A stretch of DNA of 55,372 nt from contig CANGGK010000002.1 in assembly GCA_947453475.1 (NCBI GenBank), positions 1 through 55,372 on the forward strand. The letters run 5' to 3'. The notes under the pieces were generated by a model. It had not been told where the DNA came from, made no database searches, and worked only from the letters and a program-made list of their open reading frames with translations. Every line of letters begins with the position of its first letter. Position 1 is the first letter of the stretch. Made by a program: the position numbers and the translations under genes. Shown here piece by piece: positions 35,601 through 43,634 of this stretch. The stretch comes from Microbacteriaceae bacterium. GTDB lineage: Bacteria; Actinomycetota; Actinomycetes; Actinomycetales; Microbacteriaceae.

Positions 35601-37929
35601 AACCCGTGAGATGGAATGAGACGCTGCCGATGTCTTCAACCCCATCTGGAATTGTGACCTGAGTCAGATTCGATACCCCATAAAAAGCCGCCTCACCGAT
35701 GGATCGGAGGGTGGAAGGTAGTGTCACCGTTGTTATCCCAGAGTCCCACTGAAAAGCGTTACTTCCGATTGTTGTAAAACCCTCTGGAAGAACGACCGAG
35801 GTGATGGCTGTGCCAGAAAAAGCTGCAACGCCAATCGTTCGAAGTCCGACCGGGAAATTTATAGACGCCAGCGAAGTTGCTGAAGCAAAAGCAAGGTCTC
35901 CAATAGATGTAACGCCACCGGGAAGAGTAATCGCCGTCAGTGCTGTGTCGTAATAGAACGCATAGTTTGGGATAACGGTGATCGAGTTTGGAATATTGAC
36001 AGAAGCCAATGAAATGTTTTCGCGGAATACGGCTTCACCAAAACTAGTCAAGCTGTTGGGAAGGCTTGCCGAGGTCAAGAAATAGGCCTTTTCGAATGCG
36101 GCTAATCCAATCGAGGTGACTCCCTCTGGGATACTGACCGATGTCAGGCCTGTCTCCTGAAAAGATCGATTTCCAATGTATGTTAGGCCCGAAGGCATCG
36201 TCACAGAGGTCAATGATGCTGCCTTGTGGAAGGCGAAGTCTTCGATTCGCGTGACTCCGGAAGGAATGGCATATGAAGCACTCCGTCTCGCTTGCGGATA
36301 GCGAATCAGAGTAGTTCGATCCTTGTTGTAAAGAACGCCCGCAATAGACAAATAATTTGCATTATCGTCAGCCACGTTAATCGCAAACAGACTGTCATCG
36401 TTTGCAAAGGAGTAATCGAGAATCGAGGTTACGGTCTCCGGAATGTACACCGAGGTTACTGATGGTGCATAGCCGAAGGCCCAGTACCCGAGCGAGGTTG
36501 CTCCATTAGCAACAACGACCGCACCCACACAGGCGTACCCGTCATGAACGGAACCACTGGTGATCGTGTAGTTTGGCGTCGAACTCGTTGGGGCTCCGGT
36601 GTTGCAGTTGTAAGTACCATCAGCCGGAACGGAAACCTGGCCAGTCAAGCGAGGGAAAACCTGTGCACTTACAGGAGCACTGTCTCCAGAAGCGCTAACG
36701 GCTTTCAAGTAGACACGATAAGCGGTGCCGTTAGTAAGACCAGAGATTGTGACCGGCGAAGAAGTAACTGCCGGTGAAAGGAGTGTGTAATTTACTCCAT
36801 CCAAGGAGTATTTGTAATTCGTAATCGCCGAAGCACCAGACGCCCCCGGAGTAAAGAGTAGTCTTGCCGATCCATTGCCTGGAATTGCCGTCAAATCTCT
36901 AGGCGGCGCCGGCACACAACTTGACGCATTCGACGACGGGTTTGGGAGACCAGTGCCTGCCAGATTGGCGTTTCCGCAGTAGTTGGCGGCAAAAGGGTAC
37001 CCCGAATCGCTGAAGGCGTTTATCCCTATTGATTCGACCGTGTCTGGGATGGTTACCGAAGTAAGACTTCGGTCGTAACGAAAAGCTTCGCCTTCAATGG
37101 TCCTTACGCCGCTTCCGAGCGTTAGAGAGGTCAGGTTATTCATGCCCAGGAATACGCCACCCGAGATTGTAGAAAGTCCATTGCCAATAGTTAATGAGGT
37201 GGCGGTGGAACTTGCGAAGGCGTAAATGCCGATTGAGGTGACGCTGTCAGGGATGACGATCGAGCTGGCGTGTGTCTCTCTGAACGCAAACCAACCGATT
37301 GACGTCACCGTGTTTGGGATGGTCAAAGATGTGATGTTTGTGCCTATTGTGCTGCCAAACGGGTTTTCGCGACCAACTCCACCGCCATAGCCTCCCGCAG
37401 CGTCAAAGGCTTCACCGCCAATCGCGGTGACTCCTTCAGGGATAACCACGGAGCCCGTGCAGTCCCTTCGGCCTACAACTGTGTTGTCAGAAATGACAAA
37501 GTACCCCGTAGTTCCGCAGTCGACCTTGCCAGAGACCCGCACACCAGCGGGACCTGACCAAGGCCAACCAGCCGGAATGTTTCCATCAAAATTGATGGTC
37601 GCAAGGTGGCTGTTTAGCCCAAATGCCGAGGTGCTGATTGATGTCACGCTGGCTGGGATGTTCAGCTGAGTAACGTCACCGGCGTCAGTGAAAGCCCAAG
37701 CATCAATCGAAAGGGCGCCGGGTGCGATTGCAACAATCCCCGTGCAACCGGCCCCGCCTGAAACCGCACCATTTAGAATCGTGTAGCTCGGGTCGGACGG
37801 TGAATTTTGGATGAGTCCGGTGTTGCAGTCATAGGTTCCGTTTACCGGGGCACTGGCCCAAGAAGGCAGAGCGGTTAACCCAGTTATCAAGATTGCGAGT
37901 GCGGTGGCAAGCGCGAAAATTCTTCGCAT
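32611..37929 (-). CDS. Giant secreted protein: BspA-like LRRs, Fn3, three beta-repeats, poly-Gln, IPT/TIG, OmpA-like C-terminus
   Basis: Exported protein of 1772 aa. The start at 37929 (MRRIFALATALAILITGL) is preceded by AGGTGG and gives a clean signal peptide. In order: a BspA-type leucine-rich block (VTIPDTVESIGINAFSDSG), an Fn3 module (ITNYKYSLDGVNYTLL), a second long LRR block, a second Fn3, three copies of a 95-residue beta module (YTATITLTPVSGYTFTGVAA), a third Fn3, a third LRR block, and a Gln-rich tract with runs of five Gln (about 1570-1590). An IPT/TIG-like module (LTLEGSNLDGVRTITINGKE) and a divergent OmpA-like domain with two cysteines end the chain. No sortase motif is present. 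Probably surface adhesion or host/particle binding; inference only. Confidence 0.87.
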   Translation of the reverse strand: MRRIFALATALAILITGLTALPSWASAPVNGTYDCNTGLIQNSPSDPSYTILNGAVSGGAGCTGIVAIAPGALSIDAWAFTDAGDVTQLNIPASVTSISTSAFGLNSHLATINFDGNIPAGWPWSGPAGVRVSGKVDCGTTGYFVISDNTVVGRRDCTGSVVIPEGVTAIGGEAFDAAGGYGGGVGRENPFGSTIGTNITSLTIPNTVTSIGWFAFRETHASSIVIPDSVTSIGIYAFASSTATSLTIGNGLSTISGGVFLGMNNLTSLTLGSGVRTIEGEAFRYDRSLTSVTIPDTVESIGINAFSDSGYPFAANYCGNANLAGTGLPNPSSNASSCVPAPPRDLTAIPGNGSARLLFTPGASGASAITNYKYSLDGVNYTLLSPAVTSSPVTISGLTNGTAYRVYLKAVSASGDSAPVSAQVFPRLTGQVSVPADGTYNCNTGAPTSSTPNYTITSGSVHDGYACVGAVVVANGATSLGYWAFGYAPSVTSVYIPETVTSILDYSFANDDSLFAINVADDNANYLSIAGVLYNKDRTTLIRYPQARRSASYAIPSGVTRIEDFAFHKAASLTSVTMPSGLTYIGNRSFQETGLTSVSIPEGVTSIGLAAFEKAYFLTSASLPNSLTSFGEAVFRENISLASVNIPNSITVIPNYAFYYDTALTAITLPGGVTSIGDLAFASATSLASINFPVGLRTIGVAAFSGTAITSVVLPEGFTTIGSNAFQWDSGITTVTLPSTLRSIGEAAFYGVSNLTQVTIPDGVEDIGSVSFHLTGSPFTLYYCGNASLSGTGLPTQAANASSCRPAPPTQVTATAGVGSATIAFTPGIAGGSAITGYKYSLDGTNYSAFSPALTSASGTLTGLTNGTTYNVYLKAVSALGESVASARVSVTPIASAYSNASIAGVAAPVYGATPVRSGISGTGYTGTVSWSGSPTTFAGATSYTATITLTPVSGYTFTGVAANFFTVAGATSVSNPAGSGLITAVFPATDSAAYSDATISGVTAPVLGATPVTSGISGNGYTGTVSWSGNPTTFAGATSYTATITLTPDSGYTFTGVAANYFSVAGATSVSNSANSGLITAVFPVTDSRAYVSASILGVTRPVSGDSPVTAVTSTSTYTGTVSWSGSPATFGPGTSYTATITLTPRSGYTFAGVTANYFTLAGATSVSNDANSGVITAVFPATGDVPGAPTNAVATRTGSTTATVTFVPPASDGGSAITGYSITAYGDTMATVTTSANNHSASFTGLLATSDYSFLVTAINSAGISVGAWSNLIPPAAYDPGTGTGSVSCVADGQTAGAGYFMIDSNVVIYATEDCQGAVVIPTGVTEIAPHVFEGAGGITSVTIPGSVLTIGVQAFSALDQVTTLNIAAGVTTIGEEAFSGLSSLTTLVIPNSVTTLGEGAFEGLSHLTSLRIGTGITAIPNFAFMGLTLLAELAIPDSVTTIGLASFYQAEHLTEVVIPENVTAIGVAAFGASPSITWVSIPAGVTSLGDYAFGGAAALESVYFFGNAPTVAVGDVPFESVLSGAEAVVTQDATDFTEPTWQGLNVRRVANVQHPVVNHQQQQQDNNQQQQQSLPVAANQAPLPKVESRERQRVSTNGQTLTLEGSNLDGVRTITINGKEAKINKKSSGELVIQVPAGIVGFPEVVITSAAGVVTIQGLIQVVAPYADKRTAKVTVVKNGQLSSASLAALKKSYKSAQPANVISCSATVASNASSKDVALARKSAKGACQTMVEFSSYINTVSVQVNKTGRAGSKLTLAVTFDRTLTGK
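33200..33250 (-). repeat. Poly-glutamine codon tract
   Basis: CAG/CAA codons encode HQQQQQDNNQQQQQS between the last leucine-rich block and the IPT/TIG-like module of the giant protein. It is likely a flexible linker, equivalent in place to the Pro-Thr hinge of the 1556-aa protein. Confidence 0.8.
34375..35240 (-). repeat. Three tandem copies of a 290-base unit coding for a beta-rich module
   Basis: Each unit encodes about 95 residues running from an ISGVTAPV segment through TYTGTVSWSG to GATSVSN and GLITAVFP. The two upstream units are close to identical at DNA level over long stretches; the third is more diverged. Likely internal tandem duplication. Confidence 0.8.
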
Positions 37930-38034
37930 GACTGAACCACCTAAAATCGACAAAAAACGCGTTGTTTCAGGCTAGCACGGCCTATAAAAAGCTTCTAGAG
38001 GTGAGGACTATTTCTTGTTTAGGCATTGAGGACC

Positions 38035-38631
38035 CTAGTGCAGGAACAGCACCGGAATCATCGAGAGCACGAGCAAGATTGCCGACACAATGTTGAATAC
38101 TCGCCTGCGTAACGGGTGGCTGAGCCAGCCCTTCAACGCTTGGCCGGCAACCGCCCAAAGAAGCGCACCCGGATAGGTAAAGACCAAGAACACCAGACAA
38201 ATAATGGCGGTGGCGGCGAAGCCAGAACCTACCGGCACCAGAGTTGCCATGAATGAACCAACCACGATCCAGGCCTTAGGGTTCACAAACTGAAATGTCG
38301 TTGCCTTGACGAAACCGATGTACTGAGCCTCGGCGGTTTCAGTCTTGGTAGTGCTCTTGACGATGAGAAAAGCTAGCCAAACGATGTAGGCGAAGCCAAC
38401 CCACTTGAGCACCTGGTAAACCGCGGGAAGAGTTGTGAAGACTACTCCAAGCCCAGCACCTAAGGCAATCATCATTCCGGCCAGCCCGGCCATGATGCCA
38501 TTTAGATATGGCACAGACTTTCGAAGCCCGAAGTTGGCACCCGAAGACAGTAAAAACGTGTTGTTTGGCCCCGGCGTCACTGAGGTGACAAAACTGAACA
38601 CAGCAACCGATACCAGCAAACTCCAAGTCAT
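38035..38631 (-). CDS. LysE/RhtB-family exporter
   Basis: Membrane exporter of 198 aa with about six helices, of the LysE group that removes amino acids or related metabolites. The conserved SVTPGPNNTFLLSSGANFG lies at residues about 17-35, and FQFVNPKAWIVVGS at about 113-126; both are family landmarks. The substrate cannot be read from the sequence. It sits alone between two large secreted-protein genes, on the same strand as both. Confidence 0.9.
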   Translation of the reverse strand: MTWSLLVSVAVFSFVTSVTPGPNNTFLLSSGANFGLRKSVPYLNGIMAGLAGMMIALGAGLGVVFTTLPAVYQVLKWVGFAYIVWLAFLIVKSTTKTETAEAQYIGFVKATTFQFVNPKAWIVVGSFMATLVPVGSGFAATAIICLVFLVFTYPGALLWAVAGQALKGWLSHPLRRRVFNIVSAILLVLSMIPVLFLH

Positions 38632-38690
38632 GGCTTGAGTCTAGATGACCGGCGTAATTTGCTCACCTGGCTATAGCGAGAAAAAGAAAA

Positions 38691-38723
38691 GAGCTGGGCC
38701 ACCAACCTGCAGTGACCCAGCTC
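38691..38723 (-). terminator. Rho-independent terminator of the 611-aa protein gene
   Basis: GAGCTGGG (38691-38698) and CCCAGCTC (38716-38723) form an 8-base stem; on the minus strand a T-rich tail TTTTCTTTTT follows. It begins 12 bases after the stop codon of the gene at 38736. Confidence 0.85.
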
Positions 38724-38735
38724 CAATCAAACGTG

Positions 38736-40571
38736 CTACTTGGTAACGGTCAAAGTGACTTTTCGCGCACCTGCGCCCAGCCCAGAAGCCGGCTGCGCTG
38801 CAATGCTAGTACTGGTTGAAGGAGACATCTTCTTCACAAACTCACAAGCCAACTTGGCACGGTTTAGCGCCAGGCGGCGGTCTGCCGCTGTCACATTCTT
38901 GTTTGATGATGAACCGACACAGGTAACATGACTAGCACCGGTAACTGCATCCTTGATGGCTTTTTTGATAGACCCGGTTAGAACAGCTGAGTCTCCGGCA
39001 AACCCGGCAATTACCTTCGTTGCCTTTATTTCAGCAGACACGGGGCCGGCCGAGATGACCGGGTTGGCCTTTACGCGATAGCCGTTTTGCCAGGTGATGG
39101 TGCCATCCGAGCCTGAAAGTACGATTTCATATTCTCCGACTGGAAGCTCCGGGTTTGGCGAAGCGATCTCTACCTGGCTACCCGCTGCGGAAATCACCTT
39201 TACCGGTACGCCATTTACCGTGGCACTGGTGATGTTTGCCAGCAGAGAACCTGTGATCACACGTGATGAACCCGGACCAGAAATCGAGGTAACGCGGGGC
39301 GATGTGATTTGCTGTACCGGTGAGCTGGTCGGAGTGGTCGAAATCCAACGCGCAAACATAGTTATGTCTGTTGCCTGGCCGGAAGGAATTACGTAGGTGT
39401 CTCCCGCATTTCCGATTTTGGTGCCGGCACTTGCCGCCGAATACCAGGCATCAAAGTTGTAGCCCGAACGAGCCGCAGGGGTTGGCAGGCTGATGTCTGA
39501 GTTCGTGCTCGCAGGGGTGCTTGCGTTCAGGATAGTCGGAGGGAAGAAACGACTAAATGTCGAACTGCTGGCGCCACCGTTGGTTGCGGTATCAAAAATG
39601 ACCTTGTTCAAACCGTAGGTTACAACTAGCGGGTTGCCTGAGAATGGCCAAGGGTCGGTCTGGTTCCAAACCATTCCGTAGGTACTTCCGTCATTGAGGC
39701 TGTAGTGCGCATTCGCGCCGACGACCATGGTCGGAGTGTGAAACTGGTCGACTGATGACGCCCAGAATATTTCTGGCGGACCCATGTCGGCGTTCTTTAG
39801 ATTCATAAATAAAGTTCCGCTGCTGTCAAACGCGAAGCCGTACATGCTGAACAAGCTCTCACTTAGGTTATTTACGATTCTCTGCTGAGCTGTTGGAAAG
39901 AGGTAACTGAAATGAGCTTGCACAGTGCTGCTGGCCGAGCCCGTGGTTGGGTCGAGAATAACCAATGCATCGTGCGTTTCGTCGTAGGCATAGAGGTTGC
40001 CATCCGGGCTGAACGCCATCTGACGATATACAGAGGCATTTGAAACCTTGGTGAGTGTTGCGGTGCTTAGATCCGCCGAATAGAAGACTCCTGTGCTCAC
40101 GTTCGTTGCATAGGCAGCGCCTGAAAGCGGGTTGATTGCCAACCCGAAGTCAAGGTTATTGACGTTGCTTGTCGTCGTTACTCCGTCAACGATGGTCATC
40201 TTCTTTGAGTTTGAAGAGCTGCCGTCGTGGAAAGAGGTGTCGAGGTGGCCTTGAAGGTCAAAACGACCCAGATTCCAAGTTGTGGCGTTTGAAACGACCT
40301 TACGCAAAGTCGCGTATGTGTAACCGTCATTTGAGTTGTAGGCGTTCGACTCGACTGACCAGCCACCGCAGCCCGAGGTGGAATTTGCGGCTTCCAGCGT
40401 CGCCGGGTTGATAGAAACCAAACCATTGGCAGCTGAACCACCGTCACAGTTGAACATTCTAAAAGTGCTGTCAGTTGCCATTGCAGACGAGGCAGTGGCA
40501 TGAGCAGAAGGGGCGAGCCCACTTATTGCAAGCACGATGCCAAGTGCAAGTGCCAGTTTAGATTTGCGCAT
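38736..40571 (-). CDS. Secreted protein: propeller-like N-domain, InlB repeat, IPT/TIG-like module, OmpA-like C-terminus
   Basis: Exported protein of 611 aa. It has a signal peptide (LALALGIVLAISGLAPSAHA, residues about 6-25). A 300-residue region follows whose spaced segments (MAFSPDGNLYAYDE, LDFGLAINPLSGAAYAT, GFAFDSSGTLFMNL) resemble blades of a beta-propeller. One InlB-type repeat follows (PAARSGYNFDAWYSAAS), then an IPT/TIG-like module (about 425-500) and an OmpA-like end in which DRRLALNRAKLACEF and ARKVTLTV match the domain core. AGAGGAAAA precedes the ATG. It is divergent from the two-component system across a 13-base inverted repeat, suggesting regulation by it. Smallest member of the four-protein set. 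Confidence 0.85.
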   Translation of the reverse strand: MRKSKLALALGIVLAISGLAPSAHATASSAMATDSTFRMFNCDGGSAANGLVSINPATLEAANSTSGCGGWSVESNAYNSNDGYTYATLRKVVSNATTWNLGRFDLQGHLDTSFHDGSSSNSKKMTIVDGVTTTSNVNNLDFGLAINPLSGAAYATNVSTGVFYSADLSTATLTKVSNASVYRQMAFSPDGNLYAYDETHDALVILDPTTGSASSTVQAHFSYLFPTAQQRIVNNLSESLFSMYGFAFDSSGTLFMNLKNADMGPPEIFWASSVDQFHTPTMVVGANAHYSLNDGSTYGMVWNQTDPWPFSGNPLVVTYGLNKVIFDTATNGGASSSTFSRFFPPTILNASTPASTNSDISLPTPAARSGYNFDAWYSAASAGTKIGNAGDTYVIPSGQATDITMFARWISTTPTSSPVQQITSPRVTSISGPGSSRVITGSLLANITSATVNGVPVKVISAAGSQVEIASPNPELPVGEYEIVLSGSDGTITWQNGYRVKANPVISAGPVSAEIKATKVIAGFAGDSAVLTGSIKKAIKDAVTGASHVTCVGSSSNKNVTAADRRLALNRAKLACEFVKKMSPSTSTSIAAQPASGLGAGARKVTLTVTK

Positions 40572-40676
40572 TTTTCCTCTATTTCAGATCTAGACAGGAG
40601 ACCACGATTTCGGGTTTTTGGAATACCCCAACTTGACACTTTACGAAGCAACAAAGAGGTATGAATGCAAACAAAT

Positions 40677-40715
40677 AGTTAACTACTCACGCCTATTGGG
40701 ATTGAGTAGTTAACT
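40677..40715. promoter_or_regulatory. 13-base perfect inverted repeat between surface-protein and regulator genes
   Basis: Arms AGTTAACTACTCA (40677-40689) and TGAGTAGTTAACT (40703-40715) are perfectly complementary across a 13-base centre. Each arm also holds the small palindrome AGTTAACT, the two centres being 31 bases apart, about three helical turns. This suggests a pair of sites for a dimeric regulator in the divergent region; the response regulator encoded next to it is the prime candidate. Confidence 0.7.
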
Positions 40716-40731
40716 CCTTATGCTTTATAGA
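40702..40731 (+). promoter_or_regulatory. Probable promoter of the two-component operon
   Basis: TTGAGT (40702-40707) and TATAGA (40726-40731) are 18 nt apart. The right-hand AGTTAACT box (40708-40715) sits at the start of the spacer, so a bound regulator would touch RNA polymerase directly. The predicted mRNA start is close to the GTG at 40744. Confidence 0.55.
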
Positions 40732-40743
40732 AATTGGAGTTAT

Positions 40744-41403
40744 GTGAGTGATTTTGAACGTGTTGTAGTCATCGTCGAAGACGAGCTGTTCATTCAGTCA
40801 ATGTTGGCCGAAGGTCTCCGAAGTAGTGGATTCAAAGTCGAGACTGCTTCAACAGTTGCCGAGGCTCGCAAAGTCATCGCTCGCATCGAACCTGACGCGG
40901 TTTTACTGGACATTGACCTGGGTGCCGGGCCCAATGGCTTGGATTTGGGCGAATCGTTACTGGCGCAGTCACCTGACATCGCGGTCGTTTATTTGACAGT
41001 TCTTGCTGACCCACGATTAGCTGGGGGTAAATCGCGTCAGGTTAGCCCCCGGGCCGCGTACCTCAACAAGCGCTCGATAACAAGTATCGAATCTGTACTG
41101 CGGGCGCTCGAAGCTGTTTTGCATGATGCCGACGTTTCGGAATTCAGGAATGACAAAACAGACGCTGGCATCACCTCGAAACTTTCTAACGCTCAACTCG
41201 ATGCTTTGAAACTGATTTCAATGGGCCTAACCAACCAGCAAATTGCTGATGCGCGGGCTAAATCGCTATCGGCAACAGAGGCACTGATTTCAAGGACCTT
41301 TGAGTCATTGGGCATCGATGCCTCCGCTGGGGCTAATGCGCGCATAATCGCAGTGCGCTCATTTTTGGCAAGCGGCGGAATGTCAAACGTTGACGAAATT
41401 TAA
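40744..41403 (+). CDS. Response regulator with a LuxR-like DNA-binding end
   Basis: Cytoplasmic regulator of 219 aa. The receiver domain (residues about 1-120) has the acidic pair in VIVEDE, the phosphorylated Asp in AVLLDIDLG, Thr in VVYLTV and Lys in YLNKRS. The C-terminal 65 residues (LSNAQLDALKLISMGLTNQQIADARAKS) follow the LuxR/NarL helix-turn-helix pattern but are divergent. A GTG at 40744 is chosen because GGAG lies just upstream and the probable promoter ends at 40731; an ATG at 40720 in the same frame adds 8 residues. The histidine kinase gene overlaps its 3' end by 14 bases. Confidence 0.87.
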   Translation: MSDFERVVVIVEDELFIQSMLAEGLRSSGFKVETASTVAEARKVIARIEPDAVLLDIDLGAGPNGLDLGESLLAQSPDIAVVYLTVLADPRLAGGKSRQVSPRAAYLNKRSITSIESVLRALEAVLHDADVSEFRNDKTDAGITSKLSNAQLDALKLISMGLTNQQIADARAKSLSATEALISRTFESLGIDASAGANARIIAVRSFLASGGMSNVDEI

Positions 41404-43144
41404 CCTCAGTAACTCAAGCGGTTCACGTCTGCTTACTCGCTGGCAATTCTTTCGGCTCGTAAGCGAGGACCCTTCGGGTCAAAGCCTTATGATTCCGGCA
41501 ATCTTCGCCGCTGTTACTATCCTCACTGGGATAGGCGGTGCAGACCCATATCCAGGTGGCCTAGCCCCAAGGCTGCAAGACATCCTGACAGGATGCTCAG
41601 CGATCAGTGTTTTCATCGTGGCAAACTTGCTAATCCGAGGTAAAGCTAGATTTTTCACCAACACCCAAGTATGGGGGGCGGCAGCATTTGCAGCCAGCGC
41701 CATCCCATTTCTTGTCGACTTATCAATTCGAAGACAGCCGAATTGGTACCTGGGGCTTCTCGCACTTTTCGGAGTCATTTCATATACGGCCGCAATCGGT
41801 GCAATAGGACTAATTTGGACCGGTTGGCGAGGCTCAAAGGCACTTCGACTAGAGCTGGCACGGGAAAATCAATCTCTTCGAGAGCGTCAGAGGAAAATCT
41901 CGAAGGACATTGAGTTCGTCAAGACCAGAAATGTCAAGGATGTGCGCAACCAGCTACTCGAGGCTCTAAACGCCTTGTCGCCTTCCAACCTAGCAACGCC
42001 GAATTTCGAGGCGGACCAGTACTCCGGCATGCTCCTCGATTTGGTCGATCAGGTAATTAGGCCACTAAGTAAGGAATTGAGTTCGAACAGCCACCCCGAA
42101 AGTCAAGCAGCCGTTGCTTCAACTACATTGGTACCGAAAACCGAACGCCTTCCGGTAAGCGACTCACAACTGCTGTCACCACTTCTGTACTCCGGCATTT
42201 TCCTGCTGTTTAGCGTGTCGCCAGCCGTTGTGTTCTTCGGCACACCCGGCTTAATTTTCGAGTTAGCAACGGTGCTGCTTACCTCGCTGGTGCACGTGTT
42301 TCTCCGAAAATTATCGCGCGGCCGAGTTGACAGAAAGGGTTTCGCCGGTTGGATCATCTCTTCGGCAACGGCTATGCCAAGCGTTATCTATGCCTGGTTC
42401 GCCTTTGAAGATGAGCGTCTCGTCTCTCTTGCACTCACCATGATTCTTGGGCATTTTCTAACTAGTTTCATCATCACGAGTTTTCTCTGGATGACTGCGT
42501 CAAGAGTTAACGCACTTAACGAGCTTTCTTTAGTGCGAAACGAGAACGAGAAACTGGTCGCGAGACTCAAGCAAGAGGAATGGTTTGAGCGGGAGCGGCT
42601 AGCGAGACTTGTGCACGGACAAGTGCAGTCAAAGGTTCTTATTGCCGCACTAAGGCTCTCTCGGGACGACGGAAAGTCGATTGAAGCTATCACCGACGCT
42701 GGCCTCGACATCATCTCAGCCATTGAAGCCCTCGATAACAACGACAATGTGAGTCCATCTAGCTTTGGCGAACAATTCGATAATCTCAAGGACGCCTGGC
42801 GAGGTGCATGTGAGTTATCTCTAAAGGCCGAGCAGCAAACGCTCATCTACGTGAGTCAAGACGAGATTGCCAGCGCCTGTCTGATTGAAATTATTCGCGA
42901 AGGTGTGGCCAATGCGGCAAAACATTCGAAGGCCGAAGATTGCACGATTGAAATTCATCTCGGTGACGACAGCAAAGTAAATATGGCGCTATCGGCCCCT
43001 GGTTCTTTGAGCCTGGATTCGGCTCGCACCAACGGGTTTGGGACTCAACTCCTAAATGAATTGGCGTCTGCCTGGGAACTTTCAGGTGATGAGCACAGAG
43101 TTACGTTGTTAGCGACAGTTGAACTGCGCTCGACGCCAAACTGA
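41390..43144 (+). CDS. Sensor histidine kinase, NarL/DesK-like, with two membrane blocks
   Basis: Membrane kinase of 584 aa, partner of the preceding regulator. Residues about 20-145 hold four helices, followed by a coiled coil (LRLELARENQSLRERQRKI), then a second block of three to four helices (about 255-370), a second coiled coil, and the kinase core. The phospho-acceptor His lies in LARLVHGQVQSK (about 405). The ATP-binding part has the N-box EGVANAAKH (about 504) and NGFGTQLLNELA near the end. The start is a TTG inside the regulator gene. No extracellular domain is visible, so a membrane or lipid-state signal is possible. Confidence 0.85.
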   Translation: MTKFNLSNSSGSRLLTRWQFFRLVSEDPSGQSLMIPAIFAAVTILTGIGGADPYPGGLAPRLQDILTGCSAISVFIVANLLIRGKARFFTNTQVWGAAAFAASAIPFLVDLSIRRQPNWYLGLLALFGVISYTAAIGAIGLIWTGWRGSKALRLELARENQSLRERQRKISKDIEFVKTRNVKDVRNQLLEALNALSPSNLATPNFEADQYSGMLLDLVDQVIRPLSKELSSNSHPESQAAVASTTLVPKTERLPVSDSQLLSPLLYSGIFLLFSVSPAVVFFGTPGLIFELATVLLTSLVHVFLRKLSRGRVDRKGFAGWIISSATAMPSVIYAWFAFEDERLVSLALTMILGHFLTSFIITSFLWMTASRVNALNELSLVRNENEKLVARLKQEEWFERERLARLVHGQVQSKVLIAALRLSRDDGKSIEAITDAGLDIISAIEALDNNDNVSPSSFGEQFDNLKDAWRGACELSLKAEQQTLIYVSQDEIASACLIEIIREGVANAAKHSKAEDCTIEIHLGDDSKVNMALSAPGSLSLDSARTNGFGTQLLNELASAWELSGDEHRVTLLATVELRSTPN

Positions 43145-43166
43145 GATTTATTATTCGGGGCATGAA

Positions 43167-43200
43167 AAAACCCGGCTCTCGTGAGAAGAAACCGGGTTTT
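43167..43200. terminator. Bidirectional terminator between kinase gene and tRNA-Arg
   Basis: AAAACCCGG (43167-43175) pairs with CCGGGTTTT (43192-43200). A T-run follows on both strands, so it can end the kinase mRNA from the left and the tRNA transcript from the right. Confidence 0.85.
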
Positions 43201-43202
43201 AG

Positions 43203-43275
43203 TGCGCTTGGAGGGACTCGAACCCCCAACCTTCTGATCCGTAGTCAGATGCTCTATCCATTGAGCTACAAACGC
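43203..43275 (-). tRNA. tRNA-Arg (anticodon ACG)
   Basis: The minus strand folds as a class I tRNA of 73 nt: acceptor GCGTTTG with CAAGCGC (one G-T pair), D-arm AGCTCAATGGATAGAGC, anticodon stem TCTGA/TCAGA with loop CTACGGA, and T-arm with GGTTCGAGTCC. The anticodon ACG, read as inosine-CG after modification, decodes CGU, CGC and CGA. The CCA end is not encoded. Confidence 0.95.
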
Positions 43276-43432
43276 GAGGAGAAAAAGATGAAAAGTTCTT
43301 TTCGATCTTTTTCGACGAGCGATTTGCCGAGCCGGTAGGCGAGGACAAACGCACATCTCTTGCATTGCTAGTTGGAACCTTATTGCCGAGGCAACTTTAG
43401 AAGTTTACTTGGTCTGCTCGACCTTGTAAACC

Positions 43433-43453
43433 CCAGGCTTGCTAAAGGCCTGG
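43433..43453 (-). terminator. Weak hairpin after tRNA-Ser(GCT)
   Basis: CCAGGC (43433-43438) and GCCTGG (43448-43453) form a 6-base stem with a 9-base loop, 15 bases after the tRNA on its strand; only a short GGTTT follows. The 193 bases between the two tRNA genes hold nothing else that I can recognise. Confidence 0.4.
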
Positions 43454-43468
43454 TTGGAACATCCGTGG

Positions 43469-43560
<92 letters not shown>

Positions 43561-43634
43561 TCGGACTGGTCTAGTTTAGTCGAAACTTGGCGCGACCGAA
43601 AGCCGAGGTTGAAACCGCTGGCTTGGAGGTTGCC

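Noticed and set aside
15282-40571. Sortase anchoring (LPXTG) of the giant proteins
   Set aside because: No LPXTG, terminal hydrophobic helix with basic tail, or sortase gene is present; the chains end in an OmpA-like domain.
40661-40678. Five-codon leader peptide (MNANK) upstream of the response regulator
   Set aside because: GAGG lies too close to its ATG, it ends inside the inverted repeat, and it lies upstream of the probable promoter.
43045-43365. Minus-strand open frame across the tRNA-Arg gene
   Set aside because: It reads through a tRNA gene and a strong terminator and overlaps the kinase gene.
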